NCBI GenBank assembly: GCA_018266255.1
Contig: JAFEAT010000024.1
Coordinates: 56,291 to 120,290 of the forward strand
Direction: 5' to 3'
DNA length: 64,000 bases
Source: Cyanobacteria bacterium SZAS-4
GTDB lineage: Bacteria; Cyanobacteriota; Vampirovibrionia; Obscuribacterales; Obscuribacteraceae
The notes beneath the pieces were generated by a model that was not told the DNA's origin, did not search any database, and saw only the letters and a program-made list of their open reading frames with translations. The translations under genes and the position numbers were made by a program. Below, one piece after another: positions 42,073-50,516 of this stretch (positions are counted from its first letter, which is position 1; each line of letters begins with the position of its first letter).

Positions 42073-44181
42073 TCAGCGAACCGTCAGAACTGATTCTGGG
42101 TCACTCTTGAGTGGATCGAATAGATCTCCATCGCGCTTGATCAACTCCAAGTCTTCTATCAGTTTGACTGATTTATTTTTGGCGAGTGCTGCGCGTACAT
42201 TCGAAGAGAATGGTTGTTCGTCCGTCAATATTGTTATGTCGTGAAGCTTGGCGATAGTGCCGAGACTGGCTTTGTCTAGCAATCGTCCATCACACATGAG
42301 ATATTTCAACTTTGTCAGTTTTGCAAATTCAGTCAAAATGTCCATTTCCGGCAGATCTGCAGCATGCACAGCTAGCACTTCCAATGATTTGATGCGACTT
42401 ATGTTCTGGATGTCTTCCGCCGTCAACTGTCCACACCCCTCCAGGGCAAACCGGCGCAGAGAGGAGCTTTTACTAAGTTTCTCCAGCACGGGAGTTGCGG
42501 CAGTTATCTTTTCAAACCGAAGCACACTTAAATCCAAGAGATTTTCCAGTTGAGCTGCCTGCTTCCCGGTCAACTGTTCTTCGTCAATCGTCATGTGATC
42601 TAGAGCGAGCCAACGTAATCGTGGCAGTCTTCCAATCAGAGAGAGTGTTTTGGGTAAGATTACCTTTTCGTTCAAGGTCAATATTCGCAGTCCATCTTGC
42701 TGCGTTATTTCTCGCACCGATTGATTGAGCGGATCTTCGTCAACATAGCAACTGTGAAGATCGATCAGCACACCTTCCAATTCTCTTGGGTGGAAGCGAG
42801 GCCACAGGTCTGGCGCAACCAACATTTCGCTTTCGATTTTGAATAGAAGTTTGGCGTCTTTCGGCACTTCTTGCGTGCCTTTGGCTTCAACACTGTGCAA
42901 CTTTCCATCTTGCCACCAGGAGATTTGACCCAGGCTATGTTTTCGCGATGGCGGGAAAGTGAAGATTTTTTTGTCAGCCGCGTTCTTCGAATAGTATGAG
43001 AAACCAGTATCCAAATAATAGACACCAGTTCCCTCTTCAGTAGCGCTTTTGGGCAGTGGCGTCTTTGGTACCGTCGGCGTTTGTGATGGAGCTAAAAATT
43101 GGTTGGCAGCATAACCAATGACTGCACCACATACGACACCAATTGCCGCGCTGACTAATGAGGTTGAAATCTGTTTCTGATGTTTTTGTTGCAGTGCGAT
43201 GGCCTCGGGCGAGAGGCTGATCGCTTTGAAGTCGCCTCGCTCGATTGCCGAAAGGTCATGTGCAACTGCTGCACAATCTTGGTATCGCTCACGTGGATCT
43301 TTAGCAAGCATTCGTCCAATAACTTTTTCTAGTGCCGGCGGAAACGACTCACCGAGCGACGCTTCTTTCAATGAGGGCATGACAGCGGTGTTGTGCTGCA
43401 TCATGATTTCAAGCGGGTTGTTGCCACCAAATGGCGGAGCACCGGTTATCGTCTCAAATAGCATGCAGCCAAGTGCGTAAATGTCACTTCGCCCATCGAC
43501 GCCCGTGCCCATGCATTGTTCGGGGCTCATGTAGAGCGGCGTGCCGAAGATGTCTCCGGTCGCTGTGAGAGTCATCGCGTGAGTTCCGTCTGCCGAATTT
43601 AGTTTCGCAATGCCGAAATCGACGATTTTTGGCACGAATTTCAATGACCCTGTATCACCACTCGACAGAATGACATTGCTTGGTTTGAGGTCTCGGTGTA
43701 CGACGCCTTGCTCGTGTGCGTATGCAAGGGCATTACAGAGAGGCAAGAATAATTGGATGGCATCTTTAACGGATGTTTTGCCATGCAGTTTCAAATATTC
43801 GCTCAGCGTTGGACCTTCGACCAAATCCATAACCAGATAAGGTTGAGTGCCGTCGATCATTCCGAAATCTACGGCGCGCACCAGGTTCGGGTGCTGCAAT
43901 CGACTGGCTGCTTGCGCTTCTTTGTGCAACCTCATCGTCGTAACTTCTGAGGTGTTTATGCGATTTAGGGTTTTCAGCGCAAATTGTTTCTTCAGCGCGA
44001 CTTGAACGACCTTATAAACGCATCCGCATCCGCCGCGTCCGAGGATCGATATGATTTCGTAGCGTTCGTCGATGCAATCGCCCGGGTTGAACTGTTCTGG
44101 CGCTGAGGAGGCGCCAACTGCCATCTCCTCGTTGAGAAGGTTTGAGCGAGGCGCTTCTGGATCGGTCTGTAAAGTGTCCAT
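42073..44181 (-). CDS. Membrane Ser/Thr protein kinase with leucine-rich C-terminal domain
   Basis: About 702 residues from ATG 44181; the frame is open further upstream but that part is not protein-like. The kinase domain (about residues 40-310) is complete: Gly loop LGRGGCGCVYK, K70 in FALKTL, catalytic H162-R-D164-LKPSN, DFG in IVDFGIAKL, and SPEQ in place of APE. One membrane segment follows at about 340-360. The extracytoplasmic part has an unassigned section and then leucine-rich-like units (LSLIGRLPRLRWLALDHM, LEKLSKSSSLRRFALEGC, ISRIKSLEVLAVHAAD, FAKLTKLKYLMCDGR). Bacterial kinases of this type sense external ligands; the leucine-rich sensor part is less usual than PASTA repeats. It is divergent from the hemerythrin-like operon. 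Confidence 0.9.
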   Translation of the reverse strand: MDTLQTDPEAPRSNLLNEEMAVGASSAPEQFNPGDCIDERYEIISILGRGGCGCVYKVVQVALKKQFALKTLNRINTSEVTTMRLHKEAQAASRLQHPNLVRAVDFGMIDGTQPYLVMDLVEGPTLSEYLKLHGKTSVKDAIQLFLPLCNALAYAHEQGVVHRDLKPSNVILSSGDTGSLKFVPKIVDFGIAKLNSADGTHAMTLTATGDIFGTPLYMSPEQCMGTGVDGRSDIYALGCMLFETITGAPPFGGNNPLEIMMQHNTAVMPSLKEASLGESFPPALEKVIGRMLAKDPRERYQDCAAVAHDLSAIERGDFKAISLSPEAIALQQKHQKQISTSLVSAAIGVVCGAVIGYAANQFLAPSQTPTVPKTPLPKSATEEGTGVYYLDTGFSYYSKNAADKKIFTFPPSRKHSLGQISWWQDGKLHSVEAKGTQEVPKDAKLLFKIESEMLVAPDLWPRFHPRELEGVLIDLHSCYVDEDPLNQSVREITQQDGLRILTLNEKVILPKTLSLIGRLPRLRWLALDHMTIDEEQLTGKQAAQLENLLDLSVLRFEKITAATPVLEKLSKSSSLRRFALEGCGQLTAEDIQNISRIKSLEVLAVHAADLPEMDILTEFAKLTKLKYLMCDGRLLDKASLGTIAKLHDITILTDEQPFSSNVRAALAKNKSVKLIEDLELIKRDGDLFDPLKSDPESVLTVR

Positions 44182-44320
44182 GGCGTACCGATAGGTATCT
44201 GACTTCAGATATACCCATGTTGCAGCCCTCGGTCCCGGGTCTCGGCATGCTATCCGCCCCGTCCCGCAGTTCTTGATGATAGTATGCTCAGAGCTTCCCA
44301 CCTGTGAGCATCGAGGGCAC

Positions 44321-44827
44321 ATGCAGAATAGTTTCATGCAAAATAGTTTCAAAGAGCTGGTCGAAGGCATTGTTGCTAAGCACCACAGCTTCCTGCGCCG
44401 CGAACTGCCGCTTATAACAGACATGCTTTCGACGCTATCGACTCATTGCAATCATGATGCACAGATAAGCGAAGCCGAACAGATTTTCAAAAAGGTTCGC
44501 TCGAAAATCGAAACTCACTTGTTCGATGAAGAGACCTCCTTGTTTCCGACAGGTATTGCATTGGAGTCTGGCACCAGACCTCCTGATTGCGAGATGGATT
44601 TGCTTGCCCGCGTCGAAGAAATGGAAAAGGAGCACGAGAACTGCGGCAACGCACTGGGGAAAATTGCGCAGATGGTTGGCACTGCTCCTGCAAGCGAACT
44701 GCGCGATCGTGTAGTCAACTCGATTCGTTTGGTGCGCGACGACCTGGATATTCATGTGGAGAAAGAGAACACACAAGTGCATCCTCGTTTTATTGAACTT
44801 GTTGGAGCGTCGGTCTCAGCTAAATGA
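44321..44827 (+). CDS. Hemerythrin-like (HHE) domain protein
   Basis: About 168 residues from ATG 44321, which follows GAGGGCAC; ATG 44336 is an alternative, and the two lie in a 15-bp tandem duplication that encodes MQNSF twice. The hemerythrin cation-binding pattern is present: IVAKHHSFLRRELP, HCNHDAQ region, THLFDEETSLFP, EHENCGNAL, and HVEKENTQVHPRF, supplying several His and Glu ligands for a di-iron centre. Such proteins bind oxygen or NO, or repair iron-sulphur clusters (Ric/ScdA type). The stop overlaps the kinase start by 4 bases, so it may feed a redox or gas signal to the KdpD-like kinase. Confidence 0.88.
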   Translation: MQNSFMQNSFKELVEGIVAKHHSFLRRELPLITDMLSTLSTHCNHDAQISEAEQIFKKVRSKIETHLFDEETSLFPTGIALESGTRPPDCEMDLLARVEEMEKEHENCGNALGKIAQMVGTAPASELRDRVVNSIRLVRDDLDIHVEKENTQVHPRFIELVGASVSAK

Positions 44828-46347
44828 CTGCAATGCGAATTCCAAGAGAGTTCACTTACGGTGCTGCTGTTGTAGTACTGATCAGCCCGTTTGCTGCGAT
44901 TCTCAGCGAATTCGTGCATCCGCCGACTTTGCTGATGATTTATATGATCGCTGTTGTTTTCTCTGCCACCAAACTCAGTGAAAAGGCCAGCTACTTTACT
45001 TGCATCTTCAGTTTTTGTATCTACTATTTTGTCTTTGTTTTCCCTCGCGGTCAGGCTTCGCAGTTAGACAGAGACTCAATTGTCAGTCTCGTTGCAGTTG
45101 TGCTGGTGACGATTGTTGTCTCGCGAATGTCAGTAAAAAATAAACGCGAAAAGGCTGAAGCCGTTGAACGAGAGCGCGAGACGCAGCTTATCTATAATAT
45201 GGGTCGTGATCTTGCTAGCACTCGCGGAGTTCAACATCTGGCGTCGATAGCCTGCAGTCACATCAGCAAGAGTCTTGCTCGACCGGCACTGTTGTTTGTG
45301 CTCGACGAAGATGGTGTACTGAAACCATCCGAACACAGCAAGCCGTCGCCAGATCAAATTGTTGCAGCCAAAATGTGTCTTGGTCAGAAGGAGATGTGCC
45401 GAATCGGTCCTGAAGGTGAGAAGAATGCGCAGGGCATTTACTTGCCGCTCAAAGGTTCTCTTTCCATAATTGGCGTGCTCGCGATAACCGGTACAGAAAT
45501 TGACTCCCTACCGGCTGAGCGAACTAGATTGTTAGAGACACTGGCAAATCAAGCCGCTTTAGCTATCGAGCGTACCATGAGTTGGGAGACCGCCGAGCGA
45601 AGAAAAATGTTAGTGGAAACGATCAAAATGCGAAATGCTTTGCTCAGTTCCGTCTCACACGATCTTCGTACTCCGCTTGCAGCAATCATGGGCTCTGCGA
45701 GTGTTTTGAAAGACGCGGCAAAGACTACAGATCCCGCTGTAACACAAGAATTGGGTCGGTCGATTTATGGCGAGGCCGACCGTCTCAACCGATTCCTTCT
45801 GAATTTACTGGATATGACGAGGCTGCAATCAGGCTCCGTTAAATTGCACAAAGAGTGGAACAGCATAGAAGAGTGTTTCGGTTCGGCAATTGGTAGATCT
45901 CGCGAGCAACTGGCTGAATTTAAAATCGTCACGAAAGTTCCGCTAGACTTGCCGTTGATTTTTATGGATGAATTGCTGATCGAGCAAGTGCTAGTAAATC
46001 TGCTCGACAACGCAGCGAAATATTCAATTGCTGGCACAGAAATCGTGTTGGCAGCGGAGCCTGGAGACGCGGTTGTGAACGTATCCGTGTTGAATCACGG
46101 GCTCGGCATCGCTGAGGGTGAGGAAGAAAAAATCTTTGATAAGTTTTACCGATCTGGTGTGAGCGACACCGTATTTGGTACTGGTCTGGGATTGACGATC
46201 TGTCGCAGTATCGTACAATTTCATGGTGGCAAAATCTGGGCGGAACGGTTGCAGGCTAACGTGACAAAATTCGTTTTTTCGTTGCCAGCGACTGAACAGC
46301 CACCCGCGATTATCGCTGAGGAGGCAGAGCAGAGTGAGCCAGTGTGA
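44824..46347 (+). CDS. KdpD-like sensor histidine kinase without the N-terminal KdpD domain
   Basis: A 507-residue kinase. Four membrane segments at the N-terminus (residues about 10-105) match the DUF4118 region of KdpD; the 350-residue Usp-like N-terminal domain of KdpD is absent. A GAF-like region follows, then HisKA with H279 in SSVSHDLRTPLAAIMGSAS, and a HATPase domain with NLLDNAAKYS and GTGLGLTI. The G1 box reads VLNHGLGI: N424 stands where an Asp that binds adenine is expected. No kdpFABC genes are present. It overlaps the hemerythrin gene by 4 bases and the response regulator by 14 bases. Confidence 0.9.
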   Translation: MTAMRIPREFTYGAAVVVLISPFAAILSEFVHPPTLLMIYMIAVVFSATKLSEKASYFTCIFSFCIYYFVFVFPRGQASQLDRDSIVSLVAVVLVTIVVSRMSVKNKREKAEAVERERETQLIYNMGRDLASTRGVQHLASIACSHISKSLARPALLFVLDEDGVLKPSEHSKPSPDQIVAAKMCLGQKEMCRIGPEGEKNAQGIYLPLKGSLSIIGVLAITGTEIDSLPAERTRLLETLANQAALAIERTMSWETAERRKMLVETIKMRNALLSSVSHDLRTPLAAIMGSASVLKDAAKTTDPAVTQELGRSIYGEADRLNRFLLNLLDMTRLQSGSVKLHKEWNSIEECFGSAIGRSREQLAEFKIVTKVPLDLPLIFMDELLIEQVLVNLLDNAAKYSIAGTEIVLAAEPGDAVVNVSVLNHGLGIAEGEEEKIFDKFYRSGVSDTVFGTGLGLTICRSIVQFHGGKIWAERLQANVTKFVFSLPATEQPPAIIAEEAEQSEPV

Positions 46348-47035
46348 AGCGCTTCCTTTGATATTAGTCGTTGAAGACGAGCCGGAAATTCGTCGATTTC
46401 TTCGCGTTAGTTTGACGGGAAATGGATATCAAATTCTTGAAGCCACTAAGGGCGAAGAAGCACTGACTCTTGCAGCTGACAAAAAGCCTGATGTAATTAT
46501 TCTCGATCTCGGTTTGCCTGACATCGATGGAACCGAGGTTGCTGGAAAGATTCGCGAGTGGTCGCAGGTTCCTATCATCATTCTTTCGGCTCGCAATCAG
46601 GAAGTAGATAAGGTCGCCGCTCTCGATCTTGGCGCGGATGACTATCTGACTAAACCGTTCGGCGTATATGAATTGTTGGCGCGGATAAAAGTGGCACTTA
46701 AGCACGCAAGTCGAGCAAAGACGGAAGAAGAAGAGCCAGTCTTTTCGGCTGGGAAGATTTGCGTCGATATGGCGAAGCGACTGGTGTTCTTAGACGGTGA
46801 GGAAGTTCATCTAACGCCTAATGAATACAAACTGCTCCTTACTTTAGTACAGAGCCCTGGCAAATTGATTAGCCAACAGCAATTGTTGCGCGCCGTGTGG
46901 GGTCCAGGCTACGCCAAAGAGGGGCACTATCTGCGCGTCTACATGGGGCAGCTGCGTCGCAAGCTGGAAGAAGATCCCGCCAATCCCAAGCACCTGATTA
47001 CAGAGCCCGGACTCGGCTATCGCTTCTGCGAATAG
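46334..47035 (+). CDS. KdpE-like response regulator
   Basis: A 233-residue OmpR-family regulator: receiver with acidic pair EDE (14-16), phospho-acceptor D58 in VIILDLGLPDIDG, Lys in DYLTKPFG, and a winged-helix domain (LTPNEYKLLLTLVQSPGKLI, HYLRVYMGQLRRKLEEDP, EPGLGYRF) very like KdpE. GTG 46334 lies inside the kinase gene after GAGGAGG. It should be phosphorylated by the kinase with which it overlaps. Targets are unknown; classical kdp genes are absent here. Confidence 0.93.
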   Translation: MSQCEALPLILVVEDEPEIRRFLRVSLTGNGYQILEATKGEEALTLAADKKPDVIILDLGLPDIDGTEVAGKIREWSQVPIIILSARNQEVDKVAALDLGADDYLTKPFGVYELLARIKVALKHASRAKTEEEEPVFSAGKICVDMAKRLVFLDGEEVHLTPNEYKLLLTLVQSPGKLISQQQLLRAVWGPGYAKEGHYLRVYMGQLRRKLEEDPANPKHLITEPGLGYRFCE

Positions 47036-47100
47036 TTCAATCGGACCTCGAACAATTCTAATTGGATCTCAAACAATTCGTATCGGCTCTATGACAAGCA

Positions 47101-47118
47101 GGTGCTTAATTTGATGCA
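47101..47118 (+). repeat. Dispersed intergenic repeat, partial copy E
   Basis: GGTGCTTAATTTGATGCA matches only the 3' half of the dispersed repeat (TTGTGCTTAATTTGATGC). It lies about 90 bases before the DUF4388 gene. Confidence 0.45.
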
Positions 47119-47204
47119 CTTCCTTCGATTCGCCAGCTCATCTTTACGCCTCCTTTACGGGTGGTCGTTGTTAGATAGAGAAGTGAGAAAGAGGGAGGAA
47201 GAAA

Positions 47205-47798
47205 ATGAATAAATCGAAGCACCCCAGAAAATATGACTGTGTTCTAAGCGGTACTCTCCACGCTGGCACCACGCCGCGTGAAGTGCTCTGGTCGGTGCTC
47301 AAAGAAAGAACTGTAAGCAGTGGAATTCTCCGCATCATTGATGTGGACAATAAATTTGAAGGCGAACTTGGAATATGCCAGGGCACATTTGTAGTCGGCG
47401 CTTGCATGAAAGGAGGCAAGCAGTCCGGTTATAACGCATTGAAAACTCTCTTAGCTGTCAGAAACGGTTCTTACAAGTACACGAACTATGTTGATGCGCT
47501 TCCGCCACATCTCGATAACTTCGAGAGAATTAGACTGACCACTCTGATCAGTATTTGGCCCAATTTACCCTTATCTGCCGAGGTCTTAAGCAATAGAAAT
47601 TCGTTGAACAGAATGCGAGGAATAACTACTGCTGAAGCTGTTGTCGTCAAAAACAGCGAAGCATCAGTGATCGATCGCAATGTGATGGATCAACTTCAAG
47701 CTTGGGACGACCGACACATGAACCTGCGTGCAGCAGCGTTCTGGTCCACATTCGTCGCAGTTTCGTGTTTAGCAGCATTACTGGGAATGGCTGGCTAA
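47205..47798 (+). CDS. DUF4388 (PatA-like) domain protein with C-terminal membrane segment
   Basis: A 197-residue protein. Residues about 10-100 resemble the DUF4388/PatA N-terminal domain: CVLSGTLHAGTTPREVLWSV, SGILRIIDVDNKFEGELGI, FVVGACMKGGKQSGYNALKT, GSYKYTNY. Such domains are common in cyanobacterial regulators such as PatA and gliding proteins. A linker leads to a C-terminal hydrophobic segment (FWSTFVAVSCLAALLGMAG). ATG 47205 has a strong ribosome site (GGAGG). A role in signalling or surface behaviour is inferred. It is probably a single gene; a hairpin follows at 47850. Confidence 0.75.
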   Translation: MNKSKHPRKYDCVLSGTLHAGTTPREVLWSVLKERTVSSGILRIIDVDNKFEGELGICQGTFVVGACMKGGKQSGYNALKTLLAVRNGSYKYTNYVDALPPHLDNFERIRLTTLISIWPNLPLSAEVLSNRNSLNRMRGITTAEAVVVKNSEASVIDRNVMDQLQAWDDRHMNLRAAAFWSTFVAVSCLAALLGMAG

Positions 47799-47849
47799 GC
47801 TGCAATCCCTCGCAGCTCCCGCACGACACGGACGAATGTGTTACGAAAA

Positions 47850-47885
47850 CTAGAGATCCGTCCTCTGCCAGGGATGGATCTCTAG
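47850..47885 (-). terminator. Rho-independent terminator of uvrB
   Basis: A perfect 10-bp outer stem (CTAGAGATCC and GGATCTCTAG) with a smaller inner pairing. On the minus strand it is followed by TTTTCG; on the plus strand no uridine run follows. It lies between convergent genes, so it mainly serves uvrB. Confidence 0.7.
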
Positions 47886-47947
47886 TGCTTTCGTGTCGGC
47901 ACCGAAAAATCCAGCCTTCACGTCGTGCATCTTGAGCAGTCGCGTGC

Positions 47948-49996
47948 TTACTGTGATTGTCGGCTCTTCGTCGCTTTTTCTTGCAGAACTTGTAATTGAT
48001 CGCGAATTTCCGCGGCTCGTTCGAAGTCTAGATTTTTCGCAGCCGTCTTCATTTCTTTTTCGAGTTTGCGAATGACATTTGCCACGTTGGATTTTCTTGT
48101 CGACTTCTCTTCGTCGCTTTCGTAAGTTTCTGACTTCGTCAGGAAATCGTCGCCTTCCACGTTGTAGAAATCATCAGGCTTTCCACGCAGTTGCTCGAGC
48201 AAAGTGTTGTTGTGCTCTTTGACGATTGTTGTCGGTATGATGTTGTGTTCTAAGTTGTATGCTGTTTGGATGGTGCGTCTTCGTTCTGTCTCACTCATCG
48301 CTTTCGCCATCGAATCAGTGGTGCGATCAGCGTAGAGAATGACTCGCCCGTCCACGTTTCGTGCCGCTCTTCCGATGGTCTGTACGAGAGATCTTTCTGC
48401 TCGCAAGAAGCCTTCTTTGTCAGCTTCCATGATGGCGACGAGACTGACTTCCGGCAAGTCCAATCCTTCTCGCAAAAGGTTCACGCCTACCAGTACATCA
48501 AACTGACCCATGCGCAAATCGCGCAGCAACTCGATACGTTCCAATGCGATAATGTCGCTATGCAGCCATTTAACTCGGATACCAATCTCCTGCAGATACT
48601 CCGTCAAATCTTCCGCCATGCGCTTTGTCAAAGTTGTTACTAGCACACGCTCTTTGCGTGCCGCGCGATCCTTGATCTCCTCAATCAGATCATCGATCTG
48701 TCCTTTGATTGGACGAATCTCGACGAGTGGATCGATCAAACCTGTAGGACGAATGATTTGCTCTGCCACCTGCTCGCTCACTTCGAGTTCCCAGTTGCCT
48801 GGTGTCGCTGAAACGAAGACAACTTTGCCGACCTTGGCCCAGAATTCTTCGTGTGTCAGAGGTCTATTGTCGCGCGCGCAAGGCAATCTGAATCCGAAAT
48901 CAATCAGCGTGTTCTTTCGAGACCTATCACCTGCGTACATTCCATGCAGTTGCGGAACAGTTACGTGCGATTCATCGATGAAAGTGATAAATCCGTCGCG
49001 TCCATACTTGCGCACGAAATAATCGATCAACGTTTGAGGAGGTTGACCCGGCAAGCGTCCTTCCAATACTCTCGAATAGTTCTCAATGCCGTTGCAGTAA
49101 CCGACTTCGTTAAGCATCTCGATGTCGAAACGTGTGCGTTGTTTCAATCTTTGCGCTTCAACCAGTTTGCCCTGTCCGACGAGTTCACCGATGCGCTCTT
49201 CCAGTTCCAGCTCGATTTGCGCGATTGCTGTTTTCAATTCCAGTTCGTCTGCAACATAGTGCTTGGCCGGATAAATGCGGATTACATCAGGCAATTCTTC
49301 AATTTCGCCTGTGACAGGATTGACGACTGCGATGCGCTCAATCTCGTCGCCGAAAAATTCGATGCGAACAACACGTTCTTCATAGGCGGGATAAACTTCG
49401 ACGACATCGCCGCGAGCCCTGAATCTTCCACGTTCTACGACGATGTCGTTACGCTCGTAGTGAATGTGCACCATCGCGCGCAAGAAATCATGTCGATCGA
49501 AAATTTGTCCTTTGCGAATTTCAACGGCTGCCGATAGATATCTTTCCGGTACACCCAAACCGTAAATGCAGCTCACCGAGCCGACTACGATCACGTCTTC
49601 GCGTTCCCAAATCGAACGCGTCGTGGAATGTCGGAGTCGTTCGATTTCCTGGTTGATACTCGCTTCTTTTTCGATGAACGTATCGGTGCTGGGAATGTAC
49701 GATTCTGGCTGATAGTAATCGTAATAGCTGATGAAGTACTCGACTGAGTTGTTCGGAAAAAAGTCCTTCATTTCGTTGCAGAGCTGTCCGGCCAGCGTTT
49801 TGTTGTGCGCGAGCACGAGCGCCGGCATCTGGCACTCCTGAATCAGTTGCGCCATCGTCATTGTTTTGCCTGAACCGGTCACGCCCAGCAGAGTCTGATA
49901 GCGATTCCCCGCCTCAATGCCTTGCTTGAGTTGGGCTATCGCCTTGGGCTGGTCGCCGGCAGGTTTGTGTTTTGAGATGACCTCAAATCGAGACAT
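47948..49996 (-). CDS. uvrB: UvrABC system protein B
   Basis: A 682-residue protein of full length. The Walker A GVTGSGKTMT lies at about residues 38-47; the damage-verification beta-hairpin region (YYDYYQPESYIPSTDTFIEK) is intact; helicase motifs DESHV, SATPG, HSDI and QTIGRAARN are present; the C-terminal UVR motif (IRKLEKEMKTAAKNLDFERA) binds UvrC. UvrB checks DNA damage after loading by UvrA in nucleotide excision repair. It stands alone on the minus strand. The class II UvrA encoded at 59350 lacks the UvrB-binding domain, so another UvrA is expected elsewhere. Confidence 0.97.
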   Translation of the reverse strand: MSRFEVISKHKPAGDQPKAIAQLKQGIEAGNRYQTLLGVTGSGKTMTMAQLIQECQMPALVLAHNKTLAGQLCNEMKDFFPNNSVEYFISYYDYYQPESYIPSTDTFIEKEASINQEIERLRHSTTRSIWEREDVIVVGSVSCIYGLGVPERYLSAAVEIRKGQIFDRHDFLRAMVHIHYERNDIVVERGRFRARGDVVEVYPAYEERVVRIEFFGDEIERIAVVNPVTGEIEELPDVIRIYPAKHYVADELELKTAIAQIELELEERIGELVGQGKLVEAQRLKQRTRFDIEMLNEVGYCNGIENYSRVLEGRLPGQPPQTLIDYFVRKYGRDGFITFIDESHVTVPQLHGMYAGDRSRKNTLIDFGFRLPCARDNRPLTHEEFWAKVGKVVFVSATPGNWELEVSEQVAEQIIRPTGLIDPLVEIRPIKGQIDDLIEEIKDRAARKERVLVTTLTKRMAEDLTEYLQEIGIRVKWLHSDIIALERIELLRDLRMGQFDVLVGVNLLREGLDLPEVSLVAIMEADKEGFLRAERSLVQTIGRAARNVDGRVILYADRTTDSMAKAMSETERRRTIQTAYNLEHNIIPTTIVKEHNNTLLEQLRGKPDDFYNVEGDDFLTKSETYESDEEKSTRKSNVANVIRKLEKEMKTAAKNLDFERAAEIRDQLQVLQEKATKSRQSQ

Positions 49997-50090
49997 TATC
50001 TGAACTGAACTGCAATTGACTATCCAATGTAAGTCTACACAGCAAGTGCGCGACTTTTACGGACGGCTTTGAGAAATCTTTGAAACTTCG

Positions 50091-50354
50091 TCAGGAGGAG
50101 ACGGCTTTCTCGTCTGGCGCGTCAGCTGTCTGAGGCGCTGCTGGCGTCGGAGTTGCAGTCGGCGCAGGCGTAATGTCCTTCTTCTCGCTCTCGTTGATGC
50201 CGGCTTTCACGTCGTCTGACACGTCAGACAGCGCCCGCTTAAAGTTGCCGATACCCTGCCCCAAAGCCTTTCCCAGTTCTGGAACTTTCTTCGGTCCAAA
50301 GACCACAAGAACGACGACTCCGATGATGGCGATGTCTACTGGACTGCCGAGCAT
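50091..50354 (-). CDS. tatA: Twin-arginine translocase subunit TatA
   Basis: An 87-residue protein: N-terminal membrane helix (VDIAIIGVVVLVVFG), then the FGPKKVPELGKALGQGIGNF amphipathic helix that is the TatA/B signature, then a Pro/Ala-rich acidic tail. It forms the Tat pore for folded proteins in the inner membrane. FGPKKVPELG is TatA-like rather than TatB-like. GAGG lies 8 bases before the ATG. TatC is not in the window. Confidence 0.93.
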   Translation of the reverse strand: MLGSPVDIAIIGVVVLVVFGPKKVPELGKALGQGIGNFKRALSDVSDDVKAGINESEKKDITPAPTATPTPAAPQTADAPDEKAVSS

Positions 50355-50516
50355 ATTACTTGCCTCTACATGTACACAATGACAATCCTAACACAATAAG
50401 CACTGGTGAGGGTTTCAATATTGTTCATGGTTGGAGCATCGGCTTTAGTCGGCGTACAGATCTGCCTGTCCGTGACCGGCCCCGTGGCTCTTGCAGGCTG
50501 AAGCCCGGCGCTCCAG

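Noticed and set aside
44824..47035. A standard potassium-sensing kdpDE operon
   Set aside because: The N-terminal KdpD domain and kdpFABC are missing and a hemerythrin gene is coupled instead.
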